Positions 27,124 through 35,893 of a stretch of DNA of 64,000 nt are shown here, piece by piece. Numbering within the stretch: position 1 is the first letter of the stretch; every line of letters starts with the position of its first letter. The notes beneath the pieces are model-generated. The model had not been told where the DNA came from, searched no databases, and saw nothing but the letters and a program-made list of their open reading frames with translations. The stretch comes from Hyphomicrobiales bacterium (GTDB lineage: Bacteria; Pseudomonadota; Alphaproteobacteria; Rhizobiales; Beijerinckiaceae). The translations under genes were made by a program, and so were the position numbers. The stretch is from the NCBI GenBank assembly GCA_900473415.1, contig UCLR01000032.1:198990-262989 (forward strand), written 5' to 3'.

Positions 27124-28310
27124 GGCGTCTCTTTCACGATGCGGATTTTGATCCGGACGAGATCGCGTTGCGGCCCGAGCTTGCAGCCGGCCACATGCAT
27201 CTTCGTCATGAACAGGAAAGGCTCGTCGCCGGTCGTCTCGAAATTTCGCGAGGGCGAAGCCGGGTCGACGACGGCGCCGTAGGAATATCGCTCCCGGTCG
27301 CCGCAATCCTTGCTCCACATCGTCGGATGCGTGAGCAGGGTCTGCAGCGGCGACCAGTTCAGCAGGTCCTTCGACCAGCTATAGGCCACGCGCCCACCGA
27401 CGATGCCTTGCTTCTCGTCCGGCCCGAGATGGAAGATCGCGAGCCAGAGCCCGCTCGCCTCATGCCGCGTGATCGAGCCGACCACCGTCGGCAGCACCTT
27501 GAGCGGCTGGCAGGGCTTCGCCTGAGTCGTGTCCTCGCGATAGGGATCGACGGCGCGGATGGTGAAATCCTTCCCGTCGAAGGCCCGCCAGCCATGCGGG
27601 TCCGCGATATCCGTGGTCCGGTAGAGGCAGGTGCCGCCCTTCTGGCCCTCGCCACCGGTGGTGGCGATCAGCGCATACCAGGCGCCATCCTGCTGCACGA
27701 TGTTGGAGGGGTTGAAGAAGCCGCGATGCCGGCCCTGCCCGACATCCTGCTTGAAGGCGGGCGCCGCGACCAGCGTCGGCGGCTCGTCGGAGGTGAAGCG
27801 CTTCCCGCCATCCTGCGAGCGTGCCGCCGTCACGACATTGTACCAGCAGCTCATCCCGTCCTTGAAGCGGCAGGCGCCGGGGTGGCGGTCGGCATGGTAT
27901 TCATCGTGCATCAGCGCGAAGACGTCCCGCCCATTGGGGGTCCAGGTCGCCGCGATCCAGCTCATATCGCTGAATTCGCTCGGATCGGCGCTGTTCTTCG
28001 CCTGGAAGGAGATCGAGCATCTGGTCGCGATATGCGCCAGATCCGGGCCAATCAGCGGCCTGTTCTTGTAGTGGCTGGCGAAGGCGACGACCTCGCCCTT
28101 GTCGTCGCGGAAGGCACGCAGCGGAGCGTCGGGAATATGCCATTCCTCGCAGCGCTCCTTCGACCAGGCGAAGACGGTCTCTTCCTTGCCGCCCGGAGCC
28201 AGTTCCAGCCGGTACCCTGTCTCCTTCGCCGCAGCGACGAAGGAAACCGGCAGCATCAGCGCGGCGGCGAGGGACGCCGCGCCGAGCCAGGTCCTGCGGG
28301 CGCTCCTCAT
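27120..28310 (-). CDS. Secreted protein of unknown function, possibly beta-propeller glycoside-hydrolase-like
   Basis: 396 residues. Cleavable signal peptide (WLGAASLAAALMLPVSFVAA). The mature part has repeated motifs such as WSKERCEEW, DMSWIAATWTPNGRD, NPSNIVQQDGAWYALIATTGG and FTIRAVDPY that resemble the blades of a five-bladed propeller (GH43/GH32 superfamily), without a confident catalytic triad. Several Cys suggest disulfides. It sits between the two pyruvyltransferase-like genes with 4-nt overlaps on both sides, so it may trim or bind the glycan in the periplasm (inference). Confidence 0.65.
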   Translation of the reverse strand: MRSARRTWLGAASLAAALMLPVSFVAAAKETGYRLELAPGGKEETVFAWSKERCEEWHIPDAPLRAFRDDKGEVVAFASHYKNRPLIGPDLAHIATRCSISFQAKNSADPSEFSDMSWIAATWTPNGRDVFALMHDEYHADRHPGACRFKDGMSCWYNVVTAARSQDGGKRFTSDEPPTLVAAPAFKQDVGQGRHRGFFNPSNIVQQDGAWYALIATTGGEGQKGGTCLYRTTDIADPHGWRAFDGKDFTIRAVDPYREDTTQAKPCQPLKVLPTVVGSITRHEASGLWLAIFHLGPDEKQGIVGGRVAYSWSKDLLNWSPLQTLLTHPTMWSKDCGDRERYSYGAVVDPASPSRNFETTGDEPFLFMTKMHVAGCKLGPQRDLVRIKIRIVKETP

Positions 28311-29494
28311 GCCACCTTCCTGGCAGGCTCCGCGCTGGCGCTGGCGCGTGCCGCCATCTTGTTGTCGACGCCGTTCTCGTCGAGGAAGTCGCGCATCTGC
28401 CCGTAGACCCGGGCATAGGCCGCGTTGAAGCGGTCGAAGCGCGTCTGGTCCCAGTAATCCTCGAGCCGAAATTCCTGCCGGGCGAAGACGTCGACGCTCG
28501 GGATCTTGAACGTATCCGCGAATTCGACCGTGCGGCTGTCATAGGTGAAGTAGATCGAGGGCGTGCCGTTGGCGAGCGCCATCAGGTTGCCGTGCAGCCG
28601 GTAGCCGAGGACGAGGTCGAGCCCGCGCACCAGCCGCTCGTACTCCGCGACCACATCGGAATAGAACATGCGGTTCTGGTAGAGTTCCTCCATCTGTCCG
28701 TCGAGGAACCAGTCGCGCGCCCACTCGTTGCGGCGCAGCGCCGCCATGGCCTCTTCCTTCTGCTCGGACGTGCCCAGCGCGAGCTTCTTCTCCTCGACCT
28801 CGCCCTGTGCCATCAGCGTGACCTCGAAGCGATCCGCCATCGCCTTCACCAGCGTACGGTGGAAGGTGAGATAGCGCTTGATGTCCTGCGCATAGGTCTT
28901 GGAGACCTCGCGCCGCAGCGTCACGCCGACCTTCTTCACCTGCTCCAGCGGCGGCAGGCTGATGGCGAGCTCGGGGTCGTTGCTGCGGAAGGCCGTCGGG
29001 CAGCCGACGATGCGGACGTTCTGGATGCCGAGATCATTGAGCACCTCGGCGGAATAGGCGCCGCGCACACCGAGCGAGGCGGCGGAACCGGAAATCAGCT
29101 TGAGCACCGTCTTGGTGTCCTCGCTGAGCTCGAGCTTGCCGCTGACAGGCGCCTGCGCGCCGATGCCGAAGGCGATGACCGGCAACTTCAGACGCCGCAG
29201 CACCTCGGCCGCCTTCGACCAGTTCATCTGCGCATGGATGTAGTTTGAGCCGCGCAGGAAGACATAGTCGTATTCGGCGTTGAGCCGATCGATCACGACC
29301 GGATCGACCTGGGAGATCGGCAGCTCGTCGAGCTTCTCGAAATTGAGCAGCTTCAGCGAGGAATCGAAGACGAAGGCGTCGCCGATATTGTGGTAGTGCC
29401 CGATATGACTGGCGAGATCGGCGTAGCGATACCAGCGCACATTGTCGTGGTCGTAAACCTCCCCGGACGGGCTGATGACGAGGATGCGGGCCAT
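28307..29494 (-). CDS. Polysaccharide pyruvyl transferase family protein
   Basis: 395 residues. The motifs correspond closely to its longer paralogue at 25666-27123: GEVYDHDNVRWYR, HNIGDAFVFDSSL, FLRGSNYIHAQMNW, SLGVRGAYSAEVLND, IVGCPTAFRSND, and GYRLHGNLMALANGTPS. It lacks the extra N-terminal domain. Predicted to add ketal-linked pyruvate to a surface polysaccharide; cytoplasmic. Overlaps the downstream secreted-protein gene by 4 nt. Confidence 0.82.
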   Translation of the reverse strand: MARILVISPSGEVYDHDNVRWYRYADLASHIGHYHNIGDAFVFDSSLKLLNFEKLDELPISQVDPVVIDRLNAEYDYVFLRGSNYIHAQMNWSKAAEVLRRLKLPVIAFGIGAQAPVSGKLELSEDTKTVLKLISGSAASLGVRGAYSAEVLNDLGIQNVRIVGCPTAFRSNDPELAISLPPLEQVKKVGVTLRREVSKTYAQDIKRYLTFHRTLVKAMADRFEVTLMAQGEVEEKKLALGTSEQKEEAMAALRRNEWARDWFLDGQMEELYQNRMFYSDVVAEYERLVRGLDLVLGYRLHGNLMALANGTPSIYFTYDSRTVEFADTFKIPSVDVFARQEFRLEDYWDQTRFDRFNAAYARVYGQMRDFLDENGVDNKMAARASASAEPARKVA

Positions 29495-29522
29495 GTTCCG
29501 GTTTCTCCCCTGTTGTTATGGT

Positions 29523-30827
29523 TCAGGCGCTCATCGCCGCAGCATCGCGGGCGGCCGGTACGGGTTGCCGGTGCTCCGCCATCAGACGGCGATAGAGTTC
29601 GAGATGGGTTTCAGCGCATTCGACATGGCTGAGCGGGCGCTTGATGCCGCCGCGCAACCGGTCCCATAGCTTCGGCTCGGTCAGGGCCCGGGCCATGCAG
29701 TCGACGAGGTCCTCCGGGCTGCCGGAGCGGAAATGCAGGCCGTCGACCTCGTCGGTGATCTTCTCGGCCATGCCGCCGAGATTGCTCGCCAGGATGGGAC
29801 GGCCGTGGAAGAAGGCCTCCTGGATCACGATCGGCGAGTTCTCCCACCAGACCGAGGGCATCACCACCCAGTCCACGGAGCGCATCAGGTTTGGCATCTC
29901 GTGGTTCTGGAAGGCGCCGCAGAAGCGCACGCGGCGCCCGGCGCGCTCGACGAGGGCGGCGAACTTGTCCTTGTAGTCCTGCGGCTGGCGCTCGAGATTG
30001 CCGCCATAGACGAGCAGGATCGAATCCTCGCCCCAGATGGAATCCGGGATGCGCGTCACCGCGTCGATCAGCACATCGGCCCCCTTGTAGGGCGTGAGCT
30101 GGCCGAAATAGGCGAAGCGCGAGCGGCGCGCCTTGCCGTCCGGCAGGGCCCGCGGCGGGGCGGCCTCGGCCACGTCGATGCCGTTCTCGATCACCGAGAA
30201 GCGCTCGGCGGCGAGCCCCCAGTCGACATAGCGCTCGGCCAGGAAGCGGCTCGGCGAGACGAAATGGTCGGCCAGGCCCAGCATGCCGCGCACGAAGGTC
30301 TCGCGCGCCAGGAAGCGGGCCGGCGAGATCTCCGGGAAGCAGGCGTTGCAGTCGGTCGGCGAGGAACGGTAGCAGAGCTTGAAGGCGCCGGTCTTCACCA
30401 TCTGGCCGTGGTGGTGGCAGATGCTGAGATATTCGTGGAAGGTCACCACGATCCGCGTGTCGGGCAGCGCGTCGCGCACGGCGAAGAGGCATTCGAGACC
30501 GAGCCCGATGAAATGGTGGAAATGCACCACGTCGGGCTTCAGGTCCTGCAGCACGCGCACGAAGTCGCGCTCGATCTCCTCCGTCGCCCGGTTCGAGATC
30601 AGGAAGTGGTCGTAATCCTCGGCGTAGTAGAGCAATTCCCCGCCGCGCTGGCGCAGGCTCATCAACGCCGTGCCGGCATGGCGCTGCGTCGGCGCGCCGA
30701 CCCGGGCGAGGTAGTGCGTGTCGACATCCCCGCAGGCCTGCAGCCCCTTGTGGAGGTTGTAGGAGGCGATCTCGGCCCCGCCGAGCGAGAGCGACGGATG
30801 GCCATGGGATATGACGAGAACCCGCAT
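29523..30827 (-). CDS. Glycosyltransferase family 4 (GT-B) protein
   Basis: 434 residues. N-terminal GT-B acceptor domain (LVISHGHPSLSLGGAEIASYNL, DVVHFHHFIGLG) with a Cys-containing loop (CYRSSPTDCNACFPE), and a C-terminal donor domain (about 225-400: FAYFGQLTPYKGADVLIDA, VMPSVWWENSPIVIQEAF, ASNLGGMAEKITDEVDG with the EX7E-type motif). Paralogue of 33795-35042. The product would be a sugar transfer onto a lipid-linked or protein-linked glycan; sugar unknown. Confidence 0.85.
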   Translation of the reverse strand: MRVLVISHGHPSLSLGGAEIASYNLHKGLQACGDVDTHYLARVGAPTQRHAGTALMSLRQRGGELLYYAEDYDHFLISNRATEEIERDFVRVLQDLKPDVVHFHHFIGLGLECLFAVRDALPDTRIVVTFHEYLSICHHHGQMVKTGAFKLCYRSSPTDCNACFPEISPARFLARETFVRGMLGLADHFVSPSRFLAERYVDWGLAAERFSVIENGIDVAEAAPPRALPDGKARRSRFAYFGQLTPYKGADVLIDAVTRIPDSIWGEDSILLVYGGNLERQPQDYKDKFAALVERAGRRVRFCGAFQNHEMPNLMRSVDWVVMPSVWWENSPIVIQEAFFHGRPILASNLGGMAEKITDEVDGLHFRSGSPEDLVDCMARALTEPKLWDRLRGGIKRPLSHVECAETHLELYRRLMAEHRQPVPAARDAAAMSA

Positions 30828-30829
30828 CC

Positions 30830-33013
30830 TCAGCCTTTCATGTTGGAAATGGCGAGCCCCCAGCGCCGGTCGAAGCTCATCCGGTCGGCAAGCTGCGCCA
30901 GCGCCGCGACCGGCGCGGCCGCCGCCTCGCCGTCATCGACGGCATAGACCTCGACCTCCGGCACCCAGAGCGAGGGCGCGCCCTGCATCCGGAGCCTGAG
31001 GCAGAGGTCGAGCCCCTTTTCCGCAGTGGTGAAATAGTTGCGCGCGAAGCCGCCGGCCTCGACGAAGGCGGCGCGAGACAGCACGCAGCATTCGCTCGCT
31101 CCGGCCGCGACCTCCATCGGCCCGAGATTGCCGATCGCATCGAGCGGATAACCGACGAAGCGGTTGGCGATCCGCCTGTTCTGGCCCTCGCCTTCGAGCC
31201 AGGCGCCGGCCCAGCGGATCGAGTTGTCCTCGAACAGCAGCGTCGGGCTCGCGACGCATTGGCCGCCGCGGGCACGATAGGCCCGCTCCAGCCGGCCGAG
31301 CCAGCCGGGCATGCGAATCTGCGCGGCGCCGGAGAGCAGCGCAACGGTCTGGAAGCGGCAGGCCCTGACGCCCGCCTCAATCGCGTCGCAGGCATCCTCG
31401 ACGCCCTCGACCGCGACGAGGCGCATCGAAAGCCGATAGAAGCGGGCGAGCCGGCGAGCCTCCGCGCCGATCCGGTCGAAGCTCTCGGAGGGTGCGGCCA
31501 GCACGATCGGCAGCGGCCTCACCTCCGGGTCCATGGCGAGAAGTGCGAAGAGCGCCGACAAATCGCGTGGGCGATGGTCGAGCCCGACGACGACGCCGAG
31601 CGGCGCCTCGGCCTCGAAGCTGCCGACATCGCTGCTCTCCGCCGGCCGCGGCGGCGCGATCTCGGCCGCCTGCAGCGCCGGTGCAATCTGGCGCTCGACC
31701 ACGGCGCCCGCGGTCGAGGAGCGCGGGTCGAGCAGGCCGAGGATCCGCTCCAGGCTGCGCCGCGCCTGGCCGCGCCCCGCGTCCAGCGGCAGAAAGGCCG
31801 GCCCGGTGCCTTGCACCTCGAAGGTGAGATAGAGCGGCTGGCCGGGCTCCGGCACCAGCTTGGGCGCGAAGACGATGAAGCCATGGCTGTTGCGGCGCGA
31901 GGCGAGCAGGCCGAAGCGCGGATCGTCCATGAAGGCCGCCGTCACGTCCGGTCGCGGCACGCGCGTCCAGAGCCGGTCTATGGCGCAGGACTGGTTGCCG
32001 CTGCGCAGGCTCACCGCGTCGACCTTGCGTTCCGGATCGAACATCCAGCCGATGATCAGCACACCGGTCTCGTCGATGATGGTGGCCGCGTCGATGCCGG
32101 CTCGCACCGGCTCGTCGAGTAGACAAACAGTGTCGCGCCCGTCGAAGCGCTGCGAGGCGCGGCGCAGCTTGTCGGAGGTGGCCTGCGGGGCGCTGCCGCG
32201 CTGCAGCCCGTCGCGCAGATGGCCCGGAACCGTGATCGGCTCCAGCAGCACATAGCGCTCATAGACTTCCAGCGCCCGCCAGCCGTCATTGCCGCGGAAA
32301 TAGAGACGCTCGATCTCGCCCGGATGCTGCGCCCGGCAGTCCTCCAGCAGGCCGAAGAAGCCGCGCGCGCCCTCGCCGAGATCGTCTCGCTCGAAGGTGC
32401 CGGCCTCCAGATGCGCCGTGGAGAGCCCGCCATGGGCGATCAGCAGGCTGACCCGGCCGGCGGCGAAATGCGAGGTCCAGCCCTGCATGAAGATGCCGTC
32501 GCCTTCGAGAGAGCCCATCACCTCGACGAAGCCGCCCGGCCGGGCCACCGTCTGCAGCAGCATCGACACCGCCCGCAGTCGCCGCGGATTGGGGGCCCCG
32601 GAGAGCAGCACTTCGAGGAGCCCGTCGACCACGCTCGGGAAGGCCTGCCCGGCATCCCCGGCGAGCTCCGAGAGGAAGGCCTCGAGCGGCAGCGGCTTCG
32701 GCGCCAGGATCAGCCGGAGCGGCCGGCCCGGCCGGCCGATCAGCAGCGCGCCGCTGCCGGCCCTGTCGGTGGCGGGCGCCGGCGCCAGGCACAGGAAGCC
32801 GCTCGCTACGGAGGCATCCGCTCCCGGACGCCGCCAGCTCAGCACCATGGTCTGAGCGCGATTGCGCGGGTTGCCGTCGACGGCGACCGGCACCTTGGCC
32901 GGTATGGCGTCGCAGGCGCTCATGACGAGGATGGCGTTCTCGCCGAGCGGCGTCCAGGCGACGGTCGGCGCCGGGGCGACCGCGGTCCTCTCGGGAACGA
33001 TGACCTCGCTCAT
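30830..33013 (-). CDS. Large protein with degenerate GT2-like C-terminal domain
   Basis: 727 residues. N-terminal half unassigned. A GTIIDETGVLIIGWMFDPERKVD-like segment (about 310-370) resembles the 'GW.wDp' domains found in the neighbouring proteins. The C-terminal 250 residues follow the GT2 fold of the 768-aa protein in this cluster (ALLSGAAQIRMPGWLGRLE, ASECCVLSRAAFVEAGGF, KGLDLCLRLRMQG), but the donor DxD-like position reads SGAAQ and the catalytic Glu-Asp pair is EKGLD rather than EDSD. A scaffold or pseudo-glycosyltransferase is likely (inference). Only 2 nt separate it from the next gene. Confidence 0.65.
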   Translation of the reverse strand: MSEVIVPERTAVAPAPTVAWTPLGENAILVMSACDAIPAKVPVAVDGNPRNRAQTMVLSWRRPGADASVASGFLCLAPAPATDRAGSGALLIGRPGRPLRLILAPKPLPLEAFLSELAGDAGQAFPSVVDGLLEVLLSGAPNPRRLRAVSMLLQTVARPGGFVEVMGSLEGDGIFMQGWTSHFAAGRVSLLIAHGGLSTAHLEAGTFERDDLGEGARGFFGLLEDCRAQHPGEIERLYFRGNDGWRALEVYERYVLLEPITVPGHLRDGLQRGSAPQATSDKLRRASQRFDGRDTVCLLDEPVRAGIDAATIIDETGVLIIGWMFDPERKVDAVSLRSGNQSCAIDRLWTRVPRPDVTAAFMDDPRFGLLASRRNSHGFIVFAPKLVPEPGQPLYLTFEVQGTGPAFLPLDAGRGQARRSLERILGLLDPRSSTAGAVVERQIAPALQAAEIAPPRPAESSDVGSFEAEAPLGVVVGLDHRPRDLSALFALLAMDPEVRPLPIVLAAPSESFDRIGAEARRLARFYRLSMRLVAVEGVEDACDAIEAGVRACRFQTVALLSGAAQIRMPGWLGRLERAYRARGGQCVASPTLLFEDNSIRWAGAWLEGEGQNRRIANRFVGYPLDAIGNLGPMEVAAGASECCVLSRAAFVEAGGFARNYFTTAEKGLDLCLRLRMQGAPSLWVPEVEVYAVDDGEAAAAPVAALAQLADRMSFDRRWGLAISNMKG

Positions 33014-33018
33014 GTCCT

Positions 33019-33798
33019 CTAGCTCCAGAGCATCACGGCGAGCGTGACGAAGGACATCGCCGCGGCGAGCCCCGACAGGAAGCCGAGTATCAGCGTGACC
33101 TGCCGAAGTGGCGCGCGCGCTTCCTTGCGCATCAAGGCGAGCCGCTCGTCGAAGGCGCGCAGAGTGCCGTCGAAGCGCAGCTGGAAGACGTCGAGCTCGC
33201 TGAGCCTCCGGGCGATCTCGCTGGTCTGCTCGGCATCCATCTTCGCGGCTGCGGCCAGGGCGTGATTGTCCTCGAGCCGCGCGGCGATCTGGTCGAGCTT
33301 CTCGCTCAGCTCCTTCTGGGCGAGCTGCCCGCGCCGGTTGAGCGCGATCAGCACCTCGACCTTGTCGAAGAAGCGCGCGAGCGGCACCGCGATAGCCGCC
33401 TCGGCCGCGAGCTCAGTCGCTGCCGGCAGGCGCAGCTCCATCTCGGCGCCGGTTTCCGGCGAGACGCCGACGACCGCCAGCCGATCGCGCATCGCGAGCA
33501 GCTTCTCTTCCAGCTCCATGGAGAAGGCGTGCCTGCCGTCGCCGATGCCGTTGCGACGCAGGTCGATGCGGGCCTGGTCGGCCTTCGTCTCGCCGACGAC
33601 CTCGCCGTCGCGATAGAGCTTGATCGTCATCGCCTGGTCGGGACGGGACTCATCCCAGATCCAGCCATGCAGGCGGCTGCCGTCGAGGGCGTCGATCCGG
33701 CCGTTCAGCCGAGACGGGTTGACGTTGGGCAGGCGCGGCTCTGCCTGGGTTTCGGCGCGGATTTCCGCGTTCTCATGAGGTTGGGCTGTCGTGGTCAT
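33019..33798 (-). CDS. Membrane-anchored coiled-coil protein with N-terminal beta domain
   Basis: 259 residues. Residues about 32-95 (NGRIDALDGSRLHGWIWDES, LYRDGEVVGETKADQARIDL, GDGRHAFSMEL) form a small beta domain also recognisable in alphaproteobacterial glycosyltransferases. A long charged coiled-coil-like stretch follows (about 150-230, with QKELSEKLDQIAARLEDN), then a C-terminal transmembrane helix (VTLILGFLSGLAAAMSFVTLAVML). It could organise or regulate the glycan assembly machinery at the membrane (inference). Start chosen at AGGAGG, 6 nt upstream of the ATG. Confidence 0.65.
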   Translation of the reverse strand: MTTTAQPHENAEIRAETQAEPRLPNVNPSRLNGRIDALDGSRLHGWIWDESRPDQAMTIKLYRDGEVVGETKADQARIDLRRNGIGDGRHAFSMELEEKLLAMRDRLAVVGVSPETGAEMELRLPAATELAAEAAIAVPLARFFDKVEVLIALNRRGQLAQKELSEKLDQIAARLEDNHALAAAAKMDAEQTSEIARRLSELDVFQLRFDGTLRAFDERLALMRKEARAPLRQVTLILGFLSGLAAAMSFVTLAVMLWS

Positions 33799-35042
33799 GC
33801 GGCCTCCTTCAGCTTGAGGCTGTCGAAGAGGGTGAGATGCCGGCCGGCGCATTCGGCCAGCGACGGTTGTTCGGCGATGCCGTGGACGAGGCGCTGCCAG
33901 AGCCCGGCCTCGTCCATCGCGCGCCGCATGGTGCGGGCGAGCGCCGCGGGATCGCCCGGGCGGACATGCAGCCCGTCGACCTCGTCGCGCACCATCTCCG
34001 CCATGCCGCCGATATTGCTGACGATCAGTGGCCGGCGATGCTGGAAGGCTTCCTGGATGACGAGCGGCGCGTTCTCCCACCAGGTCGAGGGCATCACCAC
34101 CCAATCGACCTCGGCCATCAGCGCCGGCACGTCCTCGCGGCTATAGGGGCCGGTATGGCTGACATGGCTGCTGGCATCCGCCAGAGCCGCATACAGCGCC
34201 GTGGTGAAGCGCTCGCTCTGGAACGGCGCGCCGCCATGGATGCGCAGCGAGAAATCCGCCTCGCCCGAGGCGGCGAGCAACTTCGCCGCCTGCAGCAATG
34301 GCAGCACGCCCTTCCACGGATTCAGATTGCCGAAATAGCCGAAGCTTCCCCGGCGCGCGCCAGCCCGGCGATGGGCGGTCGGCGTCTGCGCCGGCCGGGC
34401 ATTGGCGATGACCTCGATCTTCTCGGCCGGCAGGCCCCAGTCGACATAGCGCTGGCGCAGGAAGCGGCTCGGCGAGACGAAGCGGTCGACCACCGCCAGA
34501 TGCGTCTTGAGGAAACGCTCGCGCAGCAGGAAACGGTCGGAGCCGATCTCGGGGAAGCAGCCATGGCAGGCGCCCGGCGAAGGGCTGGTGCAGCGCTGCC
34601 GGTCGCCCGGCCGCACCATCAACCCGTCATGATGGCAGATCGGATAGTAGTCGTGCAGCGTCATCACGATCGACGCATCGGGCAAGAGCCTCCGCGCCAG
34701 CGTCAGGAACTCGGCGCCGATCAGGACGAGATGGTGGATGTGGATCACGTCCGGCCGGAACTCGCTCAATAGCGTGCCGAGATCCTGCAACGTGCCGTAA
34801 TGGTCGATCTGGCTGAGGTGGAAGCGATCGAAATGGCTGCTCCAGAGCAGCACGTCGTCGCCTTCCGACTGCAAGGCCGTGCCCGGATGCGGTTGGCGGT
34901 GCATTGCATTGGTGGCGCCGAGGAAAAGCACCTCGCAGCCCTGCTCGCGATAGGCGCCGGCCAGGTCATGGGCGAAAATCTCGGTGCCGCCGGGATGCAG
35001 CTCGGGATGGTTATGGGCGACGACGAGGATGCGGCGGGTCAT
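33795..35042 (-). CDS. Glycosyltransferase family 4 (GT-B) protein
   Basis: 415 residues. ILVVAHNHPELHPGGTEIFAHDL at the N-terminus, DVIHIHHLVLIGAEF, a Cys-rich loop (QRCTSPSPGACHGCFPE), donor domain SFGYFGNLNPWKGVLPLLQA, VMPSTWWENAPLVIQEAF and SNIGGMAEMVRDEVDG. Paralogue of 29523-30827. Its 3' end overlaps the coiled-coil gene start by 4 nt. Confidence 0.85.
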   Translation of the reverse strand: MTRRILVVAHNHPELHPGGTEIFAHDLAGAYREQGCEVLFLGATNAMHRQPHPGTALQSEGDDVLLWSSHFDRFHLSQIDHYGTLQDLGTLLSEFRPDVIHIHHLVLIGAEFLTLARRLLPDASIVMTLHDYYPICHHDGLMVRPGDRQRCTSPSPGACHGCFPEIGSDRFLLRERFLKTHLAVVDRFVSPSRFLRQRYVDWGLPAEKIEVIANARPAQTPTAHRRAGARRGSFGYFGNLNPWKGVLPLLQAAKLLAASGEADFSLRIHGGAPFQSERFTTALYAALADASSHVSHTGPYSREDVPALMAEVDWVVMPSTWWENAPLVIQEAFQHRRPLIVSNIGGMAEMVRDEVDGLHVRPGDPAALARTMRRAMDEAGLWQRLVHGIAEQPSLAECAGRHLTLFDSLKLKEAA

Positions 35043-35893
35043 CGGCCTGCTCCCGGCTTCACGGCAAGCAGAACGTCCTGGTAGTGGGCGGAGCTGATGC
35101 CACGCCAGTGACCCGGCCTGAAGCTCTCGACGGCGAGCCCGGCCTGCGTCGCCTTCTCCAGCAGGAAGGCCGTGTCGATCCCGGCGGCGGCGAGCGGCGC
35201 CTCGTCGATGGCGTACCAGCCCGGCCCGTCCTGCCAGCGCTTGAAGGAAAGCCGCTCCTGCCCGGTCTTCTCGTCGATGGCGAAGGCGGTCAGGAAGAGC
35301 CGCCCACCCGGCGCGAGCAGCCGCGTGGCCTCCTCCAGATAGACGACGAGCTCATCCGGCGGCAGGTGCGTCGCCACCGAGGTCATGGTGATGAAGTCGA
35401 AGCTGCCATTGGCGAAGCCGAAGCGGACCTCGATGCCCGGCAGCGAACCCTGCGGATTGTAGAGCGGGTGCGCGATGTCGAGCCGCTGGAAACGGAAGCG
35501 CGGATAGGCCGGGGTGATGGTCTGGGCGCACCAGAGGATGCCCTCCATCACCGGATCGACGCCGTCATAGCTGCCGCGCTCGGGATCGAGATATTGCGTC
35601 AGCGGCACCGCCATGCGGCCGATGCCGCAGCCGATGTCGAAGACGCGTTCATGCGGCTGCAGCCGGCCGATGCGGACGAAGTGGCCGAGGAACTCGGCGC
35701 CGATGGCGCGATAGTCGCCGTCGCCGACGAAGATCGAATCCGGTGAGGGATGCGGCATGAAGCGGTTCGTCTGCACCGCGGCCAGGAGCCAGTCGAACTC
35801 CGGCCCCGGCCCGGGCGGGGGCGTCGGGCCGGGCGCCTGCTCCGGCACCTTTTCTCTCAGAACTGTCATGTCGATGGCCGTCATGGCGCTCAT
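35039..35893 (-). CDS. SAM-dependent methyltransferase, class I
   Basis: 284 residues. SAM-binding motif I FDIGCGIGRMAVPL, then DGVDPVMEG (motif II-like), FDFITMTSVATHLPP and LLAPGGRLFLTAF (post-motif). A Pro-rich N-terminus precedes the fold. It may methylate a sugar, a lipid carrier or a protein in this locus. Overlaps the glycosyltransferases on both sides by 4 nt, hence co-translated with them. Several ATGs lie near the start; the most upstream is used. Confidence 0.82.
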   Translation of the reverse strand: MSAMTAIDMTVLREKVPEQAPGPTPPPGPGPEFDWLLAAVQTNRFMPHPSPDSIFVGDGDYRAIGAEFLGHFVRIGRLQPHERVFDIGCGIGRMAVPLTQYLDPERGSYDGVDPVMEGILWCAQTITPAYPRFRFQRLDIAHPLYNPQGSLPGIEVRFGFANGSFDFITMTSVATHLPPDELVVYLEEATRLLAPGGRLFLTAFAIDEKTGQERLSFKRWQDGPGWYAIDEAPLAAAGIDTAFLLEKATQAGLAVESFRPGHWRGISSAHYQDVLLAVKPGAGR

